64,000 bases of DNA from Ilumatobacteraceae bacterium. Its GTDB lineage: Bacteria > Actinomycetota > Acidimicrobiia > Acidimicrobiales > Ilumatobacteraceae. Made by a program: the position numbers and the translations under genes. Location of the stretch: assembly GCA_013213745.1 (NCBI GenBank), contig JABSQH010000002.1:1-64000 (forward strand), in the 5' to 3' direction. Below are positions 29,975 to 37,634 of this stretch, in pieces. The notes under the pieces were generated by a model that was given only the letters and a program-made list of their open reading frames with translations, was not told the origin of the DNA and did not search any database. The number at the start of each line of letters is the position of its first letter. The first letter of the stretch is position 1.

Positions 29975-30040
29975 CGCCGCCCATCGGCGGTCTGCGGTCA
30001 GATGTCCCGATGGTCGTGACCCGCGGGTAGCGTCCCGCCG

Positions 30041-30952
30041 ATGAGCGATCTCGGTTTCGACGGCAAGGTAGCGATCATCACCGGCGCAGGTGGTGGCCTC
30101 GGCAAGCAGCACGCGCTGATGCTCGCCCAACGGGGCGCGTTGATCGTCGTCAACGACCTCGGTGGCGCCGTCGACGGCACCGGGAGCGACAAGGGCGCCG
30201 CCCAGCTCGTCGTCGACGAGATCACTGCGGCCGGCGGCGAGGCCGTGGCCAACACCGACTCGGTGTCGACCCGCGACGGCGGTGAGGCCATCGTCCAGTC
30301 GGCCGTCGATGCGTTCGGTCGCGTCGACATCGTCATCAACAACGCTGGCATCTTGCGCGACAAGGCGTTCCACAACATCGATCCCGATCACATCGACGCC
30401 GTGATCGACGTGCACCTGCGCGGCGCCTTCCACGTCACCCGTCCGGCATGGCCGCTGATGCGCGAGCAGGGCTACGGGCGCATCGTGTCGACCTCGTCGG
30501 CGGCCGGCATCTTCGGCAACTTCGGTCAGTCGAACTACGGCGCCGCCAAGATGGGGCTGGTCGGTATGACCAACGTGCTCGCCGTCGAGGGGGCGAAGTA
30601 CAACATCCGGGCCAACGCAATCGCCCCACTGGCATTCACCAGAATGACCGAGGATCTCCTCGGTCCACTCGGCGAGCGCCTGCAGCCCGAGTTGGTCTCG
30701 CCGTTGGTGACCTACCTGGTGCACGAGTCGTGTGAAGCCAGCGGTCGGATCTTCTCGGTCGGCGGGGGGCGCGTCGCCGAAGTCTTCATCGGCGAGACGC
30801 AGGGTTACACGAACACCGAGAACCTGACTCCTGAGAACCTCCGCGACAACTGGGAAACCGTCGAGGACCGCAAGGGCTTCGAGGTGCCGGCGAGCATCGC
30901 CGAAGAGACCGGCATGTTCTTGAAGGCGCTCGGCGACTCGTCACGCGTCTGA
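30041..30952 (+). CDS. SDR dehydrogenase of the multifunctional-enzyme-2 / hydroxyacyl-CoA type
   Basis: A 303-residue classical-type SDR, paralogue of 884-1810. TGAGGGLG is at about 15-22, the VVNDLGG-GTGSDKGAA loop is kept, NNAGILRDKAF is near 104, and the catalytic YGAAK near 179. The C-terminal 50 residues (ETQGYTNTENLTPENLRDNWETV) extend beyond the SDR fold and are typical of the (3R)-hydroxyacyl-CoA dehydrogenase module of multifunctional enzyme type 2. TAGCGT lies 7 nt before the ATG. It is followed at 17 bp by an alpha/beta hydrolase, probably in the same transcript. Confidence 0.9.
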   Translation: MSDLGFDGKVAIITGAGGGLGKQHALMLAQRGALIVVNDLGGAVDGTGSDKGAAQLVVDEITAAGGEAVANTDSVSTRDGGEAIVQSAVDAFGRVDIVINNAGILRDKAFHNIDPDHIDAVIDVHLRGAFHVTRPAWPLMREQGYGRIVSTSSAAGIFGNFGQSNYGAAKMGLVGMTNVLAVEGAKYNIRANAIAPLAFTRMTEDLLGPLGERLQPELVSPLVTYLVHESCEASGRIFSVGGGRVAEVFIGETQGYTNTENLTPENLRDNWETVEDRKGFEVPASIAEETGMFLKALGDSSRV

Positions 30953-30969
30953 CTCGAACGGAGTCGATC

Positions 30970-31803
30970 ATGAGGGTGCTGTCGTCTGACGGCGTGCGCG
31001 TTGCGGTCCACGACTTCGGCGGCACGGGCGCGCCGTTGTTGATGTCCCACGCCACCGGGTTTCATGCCTACTGCTACCTCCCCGTCGCCGACGGGTTGGG
31101 CGACCGCTTCGCGGTGTATGCGCTCGACTACCGCGGCCACGGCGACACAGTTCGCCCAGACGACTGGGCAGTTGATTGGACCCGCTATGGCGACGACGCC
31201 GTCGCCGTCGCGCGCGCCGTCGCCCCTGACGGCGGACTGATCGGGGTCGGTCACTCCATGGGTGGCGCCGCATTGTTGATGGCTGCGGCGCGCGAGCCGG
31301 ACTTGTTCGACTTGATCATCGCGTACGAGCCCATCGTGTTCCCTCCTGTCGACAGCGACACCGAGCGCGGCCCGGTCCCGCTCGTCGAGGGCGCCCGCCG
31401 CCGACGCGCTTCGTTCGCCTCCTTCGACGAGGCCATCGACAACTACACGAGCAAACCCCCGATGGCATCGTTCGAGCCCGATGTCGTGCGGCTATACGTC
31501 GCTCATGGCTTTTGGCCGGCCCCGGAAGGTGTGCGGCTGAAGTGCGACCCCGAGCATGAAGCGCGCACGTTCGAGACCGGTGGAACACACTCGACCTGGG
31601 ATCGCCTGCCCGACATCGACACTCCTGTCGTGGTCGTCGCCGGCGCCAGCGACGGCTCCGGACCGCCCGACGCCGCGCCGCGGGTGGCCGACCGCCTCCC
31701 GAACAGCACGTTCATCCAGCAGCCCGAGTGGAACCACTTCGGGCCGTTCGTTCACCCGAGTGCGTTCGCCAAGCTGATCCTCGAGAACACCTCCGACGTG
31801 TAG
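30970..31803 (+). CDS. Alpha/beta hydrolase
   Basis: A 277-residue alpha/beta-fold hydrolase. The oxyanion region reads HDFGGTGAPLLMSHATGFHA, the nucleophile elbow is GVGHSMGGAAL with Ser near 97, and the catalytic His is in WNHFGPFVHP close to the C-terminus; an Asp in VVVAGASDGSGPPD is a candidate third member. It is preceded by a GGAG Shine-Dalgarno sitting inside a small GACTC-GAAC-GGAGTC inverted repeat. It shares a transcript with the SDR upstream. Ester or thioester substrates are possible; nothing more specific can be read. Confidence 0.82.
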   Translation: MRVLSSDGVRVAVHDFGGTGAPLLMSHATGFHAYCYLPVADGLGDRFAVYALDYRGHGDTVRPDDWAVDWTRYGDDAVAVARAVAPDGGLIGVGHSMGGAALLMAAAREPDLFDLIIAYEPIVFPPVDSDTERGPVPLVEGARRRRASFASFDEAIDNYTSKPPMASFEPDVVRLYVAHGFWPAPEGVRLKCDPEHEARTFETGGTHSTWDRLPDIDTPVVVVAGASDGSGPPDAAPRVADRLPNSTFIQQPEWNHFGPFVHPSAFAKLILENTSDV

Positions 31804-31913
31804 TGGCGACGTCTCGTAGCGGCGTCTCATGGCGACGTGCTACAGCGGTTCGTGCGAAACGAGGGCACGACCATGGAACGGACGTGTGACACCCTCGACG
31901 TACCATCGACGTA

Positions 31914-32801
31914 ATGACCGAATCAGCTCCGCCGACGCCGGCGTACGACACACCGACTTCGCTGTCACCGTCGCGCGTGTCGTCGTTCACGACGTGCCCG
32001 ATGCAGTTCCGGTTCTCGAGCATCGACAAGCTCCCCGAACCACCAGGACGCGCCACGACCCGCGGCACGATCGTGCACCGCGCCCTCGAGCTGTTGTTCA
32101 TCCGCCCAGCGGCACAACGCACCCCAGCAGCACTCGATACCGACCTCGCGACAGCACTCGCCGAGTACCGCACGCACCCCGACTGGGTCGGGCTGGGCCT
32201 CGACACCGACGATGCAGCAGCGTTCGAGCGCGAGTGCTCACGCCTGGTCGAGCGCTACTTCACGATGGAGGATCCCACCGCTGTCCGCGAGATCGGACTC
32301 GAGCTGCGGATGGAAGCCGCCGTCGGCAATCTCTCGCTGCGCGGCATCATCGATCGCCTCGAGCTCGACGCCAACGGCGAGCTCATCGTCACCGACTACA
32401 AAACCGGTCGACCACCATCGAGCAACTACGAGCAGAAGTCGCTGGCCGGGGTGCACTTCTACGCCTTCCTCTGCCAAGAGGTGCTGGGCCGCCGCCCGGC
32501 ACTGATCCGGCTGATGTACCTCAGCTCGGGCGAGACGATCGAAACCGTGCCGAACGAGCAGTCGGTGCGGTTCATCACCACTCGCACCGCGGCCGTGTGG
32601 AACGCCGTCGAGCGGGCGTGCGTCACCGGCGACTTCCGACCGCGCACGAGCCGGTTGTGCGACCACTGCTCGTTCCAACGCTGGTGTCCGGCATTCGGCG
32701 GCGATCCCGATCAGGCCCTCACCGAGGCGCCAGCGGCATACGCGGCACTCCTCGACCATGCTTGGCCGCGCGATGACCAGGTCGTCTCTGTCGCCGGCTG
32801 A
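31914..32801 (+). CDS. RecB-family PD-(D/E)XK exonuclease-like protein with a likely Fe-S cluster
   Basis: A 295-residue stand-alone nuclease of the PDDEXK_1/Cas4-RecB group. Motif I is TTRGTIVHRALELLF, the core acidic residues are in GIIDRLELD and IVTDYKTGRPP (D-x-K), followed by SLAGVHFYAFLCQEVLG (QxxxY-like). One Cys in TTCPMQFRF near residue 22 and three in LCDHCSFQRWCPAFGG near 250 form the four-cysteine Fe-S signature. In actinobacteria such proteins are usually annotated as RecB-family exonucleases of uncertain role in repair. TACCAT is 7 nt before the ATG. No CRISPR genes are nearby. Confidence 0.85.
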   Translation: MTESAPPTPAYDTPTSLSPSRVSSFTTCPMQFRFSSIDKLPEPPGRATTRGTIVHRALELLFIRPAAQRTPAALDTDLATALAEYRTHPDWVGLGLDTDDAAAFERECSRLVERYFTMEDPTAVREIGLELRMEAAVGNLSLRGIIDRLELDANGELIVTDYKTGRPPSSNYEQKSLAGVHFYAFLCQEVLGRRPALIRLMYLSSGETIETVPNEQSVRFITTRTAAVWNAVERACVTGDFRPRTSRLCDHCSFQRWCPAFGGDPDQALTEAPAAYAALLDHAWPRDDQVVSVAG

Positions 32802-32811
32802 CCGATCGAGC

Positions 32812-33405
32812 ATGAGCGCACCGGCGAACCGACCCGACGATGCCGGAGCCCCGGTGCCCGGCGAGGGGACGCTCGGGCCGGTGGTCGAGCGCTTTGACCG
32901 TCGCGTCGACGCCGCCTTCGACCAGTGGCGCGGCAGCGAGATGCTCGACCAACTGTTCCGCTCAGCGAGTACCGCTGGCGACTTCTCGCTGGTCTGGCAC
33001 GCCCTCGGCGGGATCCGTGGATTGGCGACCCGGCGCGCCGATCAAGTGCTGGTGTTGGCGGTCGGGTTGGGGCTCGAGAGCTTGATCGTGAATCAGGGCA
33101 TCAAGCGGCTGTTCCGCCGGCCTCGTCCGACCGAACAGGGCGAGTCGGGTCTCGAGGTCCGTCAACCTTCGACCTCGTCGTTCCCATCCGGTCACGCCAG
33201 TGCAGCAACGTTCGCCGTCGTCCTGCTGTCGACGTGGGAGCGTCCAACGCGTGTCGCCGGCTGGGCAGCCGTCGGGCTGCTCGTGGCGACAAGTCGGGTC
33301 TACGTCCGCATCCACCATGCATCCGACGTGATCGGCGGAGTGCTCGTCGGCGCCGGATTGGGCCTCGTGGCCAAGCGCGTGGCCGAACGTATCGCTCCTC
33401 GCTGA
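32812..33405 (+). CDS. PAP2-family lipid phosphatase
   Basis: A 197-residue membrane phosphatase of the PAP2 superfamily. The three catalytic motifs are present: KRLFRRPRP near 98, PSGHAS near 126 (catalytic His) and SRVYVRIHHASDV near 163 (second His and Asp). Three to four hydrophobic segments surround them. The N-terminal 25 residues are polar. Substrates for the family are phosphatidic acid, prenyl diphosphates or phosphatidylglycerophosphate. It begins just after the RecB-like gene and precedes the wax-ester synthase, where diacylglycerol production from phosphatidic acid would make metabolic sense (inference). Confidence 0.85.
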   Translation: MSAPANRPDDAGAPVPGEGTLGPVVERFDRRVDAAFDQWRGSEMLDQLFRSASTAGDFSLVWHALGGIRGLATRRADQVLVLAVGLGLESLIVNQGIKRLFRRPRPTEQGESGLEVRQPSTSSFPSGHASAATFAVVLLSTWERPTRVAGWAAVGLLVATSRVYVRIHHASDVIGGVLVGAGLGLVAKRVAERIAPR

Positions 33406-33421
33406 TGGCGCATCCGTCGCA

Positions 33422-34837
33422 ATGGGCTCGATGACACCGATCCCCATGACCGACACCGAGGCGCTGATGTGGCGCCTCGAACGCCACCGCGGATTGTCGT
33501 CGACATTCGCCAACCTCGCAGTCCTCGATCAGCAACCCGATATCGATCGCCTGCGCGCCCGTTTGACACGGGCGGCCGCCGCGATCCCCCGGCTTCGTCA
33601 ACGAGTCGACGAGCGCGCCGGTCGTCCTCGGTGGTTCATCGACGGCGACCTCGACGTCGACACCCATGTCCGCCACGTTGCTGTGGCTACTCCCGGAACA
33701 AAGCGCGAGCTGCTCGACCTGGCGGCAACGATCACCGCCGATCCCTTCGATCCAACGCGCCCGCTCTGGCAGTTCATCGTCATCGACGGGCTCGCCGACG
33801 GCCGCTCAGCGCTGCTCCAGAAGGTGCACCATGCCATCACCGACGGGCAGGGCGGTGTCGAGTTGGCAACGGCGTATCTCGACATCGAACGTGACCCCGC
33901 CGACGATGACCGCGCTGACAGTGACCACGCTGCTGCTCTCGCATCGGCGCAGTCGCCGGAGTCCACCGATCTCGACAACGTGTCATCGTCGGACCCATCA
34001 CATGACGACACCGCCGAGCGAGTGCGCGCCGCGCTGGCCGGAATCCTCCGTGTGCCGCTCGGCGTGCGACGTCAGGTGGGTGACCTGCTCGCCGAACCCG
34101 ACTCGATCGCCGACGCCAACCGTGCCGCGTTGCGTACGCTCGACGACGTCGGCCGCGAACTCGCCGCCGAGCGGGCGGCGTCACCGCTGTGGACGCAACG
34201 TTCGTCGCGCCGTCGGCTGTTCACCACCGAGGCATCGGTCAGCGCCCTGGGCACTGCCGCCCGCGCATTCGGTGGCACGGTCAACGCCGCCTTCGTCACA
34301 GCGGCTGCCGAAGCGGCCGGCGACTACCACCGCCGCGTCGGGTCGCCGGTCGACTCGCTGCGCGCTTCGATCGCGGTCAGCACGCGGACCGACCAGTCCG
34401 GGTCGAACGCGTTCACCTTGGCCCGCATCGATGTCCCGACCGCGACGATGCCGATCGGTGAACGGTTCGCAGCCGTGGCTGCAGCCATCGAGTCGGCTCG
34501 CGCGGCAACACCCGATCGCCTCGTCGACACCGCAGCTGCGCTCGGAGCGGCACTCCCGACATCACTCGTCGCCCGGTTCGCCGGTGCGCAGGCCCGTTCG
34601 ATCGACATCGCCACCTCGAATGTTCGTGGCGCGCCCGTCGACACCTTCGTCGCCGGGGCACGCGTCGTGGCCAATGTCCCCATCGGACCGCTCCTCGGCG
34701 TGCCGGTCAATCTCACGGCGCTCAGCCAAGGCGACCGATTCGACATCGGGGTACACATCGACCCCACAGCCATCGACGACTCGGCGATGTTCGCGCAATG
34801 CGTCGATGACGCCATCGCCCGAGTACAGATGATGTAG
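33422..34837 (+). CDS. Wax ester synthase/diacylglycerol acyltransferase (WS/DGAT)
   Basis: A 471-residue acyltransferase that makes storage lipids from acyl-CoA and a long-chain alcohol or diacylglycerol. The catalytic motif HHxxxDG is present (KVHHAITDGQGG near 140). The N-terminus (MTDTEALMWRLERH) and the C-terminal block (SIDIATSNVRGAPVDTFVAGARV, VPIGPLLGVPVNLTALS) match the family. A poorly conserved acidic/Ser insert (ADDDRADSDHAAALAS onward) separates the two domains, within the family's normal length. The start could also be the second or third Met. Its place after the PAP2 phosphatase suggests a storage-lipid pair. Confidence 0.9.
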   Translation: MGSMTPIPMTDTEALMWRLERHRGLSSTFANLAVLDQQPDIDRLRARLTRAAAAIPRLRQRVDERAGRPRWFIDGDLDVDTHVRHVAVATPGTKRELLDLAATITADPFDPTRPLWQFIVIDGLADGRSALLQKVHHAITDGQGGVELATAYLDIERDPADDDRADSDHAAALASAQSPESTDLDNVSSSDPSHDDTAERVRAALAGILRVPLGVRRQVGDLLAEPDSIADANRAALRTLDDVGRELAAERAASPLWTQRSSRRRLFTTEASVSALGTAARAFGGTVNAAFVTAAAEAAGDYHRRVGSPVDSLRASIAVSTRTDQSGSNAFTLARIDVPTATMPIGERFAAVAAAIESARAATPDRLVDTAAALGAALPTSLVARFAGAQARSIDIATSNVRGAPVDTFVAGARVVANVPIGPLLGVPVNLTALSQGDRFDIGVHIDPTAIDDSAMFAQCVDDAIARVQMM

Positions 34838-34883
34838 CCCTCGGCCGAACGCTGTCGATTCGCGTCGATCCGCGTTTTCATGG

Positions 34884-34902
34884 CCAGCGGCGGAGCCGCT
34901 GG
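34884..34902. terminator. Hairpin between convergent genes
   Basis: CCAGCGGC-GGA-GCCGCTGG, an 8-bp perfect stem with a 3-nt loop, lies between the convergent stops at 34837 and 34918. It has no U-run, so an intrinsic terminator is only a guess. Confidence 0.4.
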
Positions 34903-34917
34903 CGGATCAAATCGAAG

Positions 34918-35118
34918 TCAGCCGGCGTCGGTGGCGTCGGCGAGCACCGGCTCGTCGACGAGACCGTCGGTGGTGAGCAGACTGCGAACGTCGAGAAGGA
35001 GATCGGCGACCTCGCCGGACGATACGAGCTCGCGCTGCATCATCTTGGCGAGCGCGGTGTCGATGACACCGAGCGCTTCGTCGATCACGGCTGTGGAGTC
35101 GCTGCGCTGATCGGTCAT
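34918..35118 (-). CDS. Small hypothetical helical protein
   Basis: An unrecognised 66-residue protein, largely alpha-helical by composition (TAVIDEALGVIDTALAKMMQ, then SSGEVADLLLDVRSLL), acidic, with no membrane segment. TACCAT lies 8 nt before the ATG at the leaderless position, and it is divergent from the SDR at 35278 with a compact shared upstream region. It may be a small regulatory or anti-sigma-like subunit, but there is no direct sign of that. Confidence 0.55.
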   Translation of the reverse strand: MTDQRSDSTAVIDEALGVIDTALAKMMQRELVSSGEVADLLLDVRSLLTTDGLVDEPVLADATDAG

Positions 35119-35264
35119 TGATCAAAATGGTACCCGCGGTGGACGCCGATCGCGCGCACCATCGAGCTCCGAAACACGGCGGTAACAGACGACGTCGGTC
35201 GCCACGCGCGTCGCTGCACTGCGTCACCGTGGCGCCCAGCCCCGCCGGCCACCGATGCGCCGCC

Positions 35265-35270
35265 TACGAT
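35265..35270 (+). promoter_or_regulatory. Putative -10 hexamer TACGAT of the SDR gene
   Basis: TACGAT ends 7 nt before ATG 35278 and overlaps an earlier in-frame ATG at 35269, so the downstream ATG (MELDGRT) is the likelier start. Confidence 0.5.
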
Positions 35271-35277
35271 GCCGATA

Positions 35278-36075
35278 ATGGAGCTCGACGGACGTACCGC
35301 AGTCGTGACCGGCGCCGGCCGCGGCATCGGCGAAGCCCTCGCCCGGGCCTTCCACGCCGAGGGCGCGCATGTGGTCCTGGCCGATCTGGAAGGGGCCGAA
35401 GACGTCGCCTCCTCGATCGACCCGACGGTGCAGACCGCGCATGGGCTGCGTGCCGACATCTCGACCGAGGCGGGCAACGTCGAACTGGTCACTGCCGCAA
35501 CCGAGATCCTCGGCGACATCGACTTGTTCTTCGCCAACGCCGGCGTCGGGCTGGGCACCGACGTATTGAGCACACCCGAATCCGACTGGGAATTGGCATT
35601 CGACGTCAACGTGCACTCCCATCGTTGGGCGGCCAAGGCACTCCTGCCGCGTTGGCTCGAACGAGGGGATGGATACTTCGCCTCGACGGCATCGGCCGCC
35701 GGCTTGCTCGCGCAGATCGGATCCGCTCCGTACACCCTGACCAAGCGGGCCGCAGTGGCCTTCGCAGAGTACCTCGCCATCACCTACGGCGACGCCGGAC
35801 TCAAAGTGACGTGTCTGTGTCCGCAGGGTGTGAACACGCAGATGCTCCACGCCGGCGACGAGGCTGCACCCGGTGGCAACGTGGTCAAACTCGCCGCCGA
35901 CGTCCTCGAGCCCGAGGACGTCGCCCGCGACGTCGTTGCGGCGATCAACGACGAGCGGCTGCTCGTGCTCCCACACCCCGAGGTCGCCGACTACATGCAG
36001 TTCACGGCGAGCGATCCCGACCGCTGGGTGGGCGGCATGCGCAAGCTGCAGCGGCGAGTGATGGGCGCCGAGTGA
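35278..36075 (+). CDS. Short-chain dehydrogenase/reductase
   Basis: A 265-residue SDR. TGAGRGIGEALA is near residues 11-22, VVLADLEG marks an Asp after beta-2 (NAD preference), ANAGVG is near 88, Ser in STASAAG near 138, and the active-site Tyr/Lys in PYTLTKRAA near 151-155. It ends with a variable region carrying WVGGMRKLQRRV. It is unlike the two hydroxyacyl-CoA-type SDRs in the window and closer to general alcohol or ketone reductases. TACGAT is 7 nt upstream. Substrate unknown. Confidence 0.85.
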   Translation: MELDGRTAVVTGAGRGIGEALARAFHAEGAHVVLADLEGAEDVASSIDPTVQTAHGLRADISTEAGNVELVTAATEILGDIDLFFANAGVGLGTDVLSTPESDWELAFDVNVHSHRWAAKALLPRWLERGDGYFASTASAAGLLAQIGSAPYTLTKRAAVAFAEYLAITYGDAGLKVTCLCPQGVNTQMLHAGDEAAPGGNVVKLAADVLEPEDVARDVVAAINDERLLVLPHPEVADYMQFTASDPDRWVGGMRKLQRRVMGAE

Positions 36076-36130
36076 ACGTCCTGCCACCGACTGCGATGCC
36101 GACTAACGGCCCGCGAGCGGGGACCGCCTA

Positions 36131-36415
36131 GTGCACACGTCGCCGGCATCGCTGGCGCGCCTCGGGCTCCGTCCGGGCGAAGCGATTCGATTCCGGCGTC
36201 ACGAACGCGGCCGATGGATCGTCGGGCGAGTCTCCGGCATCGCCACCGATGGCAGCGTCAACCTGCGCGACCCCGACGGTTCGGCTCGGTCGCTTCGACC
36301 AGAACGTGTCGAGATCCGTCGACCGGGTTCACGCGGACGGCTGCGCTGGAGGGTCGTCAGCGAGGTCGCCGTCACCTGGGAACAGCTCGAACTCTTCGCC
36401 GTCGGCGACGGCTGA
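36131..36415 (+). CDS. Small conserved hypothetical protein
   Basis: A 94-residue basic protein starting at GTG. It has a Tudor/SH3-like look: FRRHERGRWIVGRVSGIATD, then DGSVNLRDPDGSARSLRPERVEIRRPG, and ends with the distinctive VVSEVAVTWEQLELF. I recall similar short proteins in Acidimicrobiia but no known function. It lies after the SDR with a 55-bp gap and before the lipocalin-like protein. Confidence 0.6.
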   Translation: MHTSPASLARLGLRPGEAIRFRRHERGRWIVGRVSGIATDGSVNLRDPDGSARSLRPERVEIRRPGSRGRLRWRVVSEVAVTWEQLELFAVGDG

Positions 36416-36490
36416 ATCACGACCGTAAGTCAATCCACACGACACATCTCGCGCACGGTCTCGATGCGCATCACAGAGGGGGGCAACACA

Positions 36491-37594
36491 ATGGGCGTTC
36501 GACTCGACGAAGCCGATGAGTACCTGCACGAGCTGGGCCCCGAGCCCAACTTCAACGAGAGCATGTATCTCAATTGCTTCGACCACGAGCAAGGTGTCGG
36601 TGGGTGGTTCCGCATCGGGAATCGGGCCAACGAAGGACGCGCCGAAGTCACGGTGTGCCTCTATCTCCCGACCGGCGCTGCCGATGTACTCCCGCCGGAC
36701 GCCGACGCCGCCCCGAGCGACGGAGCGCCGCGCAGCGTCGGGTTCATGTTCCGTCGATCGAGCATCGACAACAACGACGCCTTCGATGCCGGTGGGCTAC
36801 GGATCGACATGGTCACCCCATTCGAGGAGCTGCGGGTGGCGTACTCAGGCAAGGTGCTGTTGCTCGATCGACCCGTGGAGATGGCCGACCCCAAGGCCGC
36901 GTTCACTTCGAACCCGTATGCCCCGGCCGAGATCGACCTCACCTTCACCGGCCAGGGCCGGCCGAGCATGTTCGGCGGCGAACCGGACGAGCCACATGAG
37001 CGGCCCGGCGAAGAGTTCGCCAAAGGCCACTACGAACAACTCGTGGAGGCGACCGGCACGATGCGCATCGGCGAGCGCGAGTGGACGATCCACGGCTTCG
37101 GCCTACGCGACCATTCGTGGGGTCCTCGGTACTGGCAGGCGCCCTTCTACTACCGGTGGCTGACCGGCAACGTCGACGCCGACCTCGGGTTCATGGCCAG
37201 CCGCGTCGCTCGCCGGGACGGTCCCGGCACGCGCGGTGGCTTCGTGTGGGAGAACGGCACGATGCATCTGTGTGACGACGTCGAGCTGCGCACCGTCACG
37301 ACCGGCGACGAGGCCTACCACCAAGAGGTCGAAGCGGTGCTGCGCTCGAGTCGTTCCGACCGCGAGTGGCATCTACGAGGCGAAGCCGCCAGCCTCATTC
37401 CGCTGCGCAACCGGCGAGACACGCCCGAGGGCGACTCGCTGCTCACCCGTATCTCCGAGGCCTACACCCGGTGGACGGTCAGGGCCGATCCCTCTGTCGA
37501 TGCAGTGGGTCGCGACGTCGATCGAGTCGGTTACGGGATGTCGGAGTACCTCGACCAGATCATCGACGGCTTGCCTGTCGGCATCGACGAGTAG
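36491..37594 (+). CDS. Lipocalin-like (AttH/DUF7064-DUF7065 type) protein
   Basis: A 367-residue protein with two beta-barrel-like halves. The most telling stretch is GFGLRDHSWGPRYWQAPFYYRWL near residue 210, seen in proteins related to carotenoid 1,2-hydratase (CrtC/AttH) and in DUF7064/7065 families often found beside steroid or lipid catabolism genes. No catalytic residues can be assigned with certainty. The start is chosen at the ATG preceded by a strong purine run (AGAGGGGGG); an in-frame ATG 27 nt upstream lacks one. No signal peptide. A ligand-binding or hydratase role on a hydrophobic molecule is plausible. Confidence 0.65.
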   Translation: MGVRLDEADEYLHELGPEPNFNESMYLNCFDHEQGVGGWFRIGNRANEGRAEVTVCLYLPTGAADVLPPDADAAPSDGAPRSVGFMFRRSSIDNNDAFDAGGLRIDMVTPFEELRVAYSGKVLLLDRPVEMADPKAAFTSNPYAPAEIDLTFTGQGRPSMFGGEPDEPHERPGEEFAKGHYEQLVEATGTMRIGEREWTIHGFGLRDHSWGPRYWQAPFYYRWLTGNVDADLGFMASRVARRDGPGTRGGFVWENGTMHLCDDVELRTVTTGDEAYHQEVEAVLRSSRSDREWHLRGEAASLIPLRNRRDTPEGDSLLTRISEAYTRWTVRADPSVDAVGRDVDRVGYGMSEYLDQIIDGLPVGIDE

Positions 37595-37634
37595 CGAGAG
37601 CACCGGGCGGGCGGCGACCGCTACCGTGCGCTCG

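Noticed and set aside
29977-29990. Hairpin after the GH65 gene (CCGCC-CATC-GGCGG)
   Set aside because: Only a 5-bp stem with no U-run in GC-rich sequence; too weak to call a terminator.
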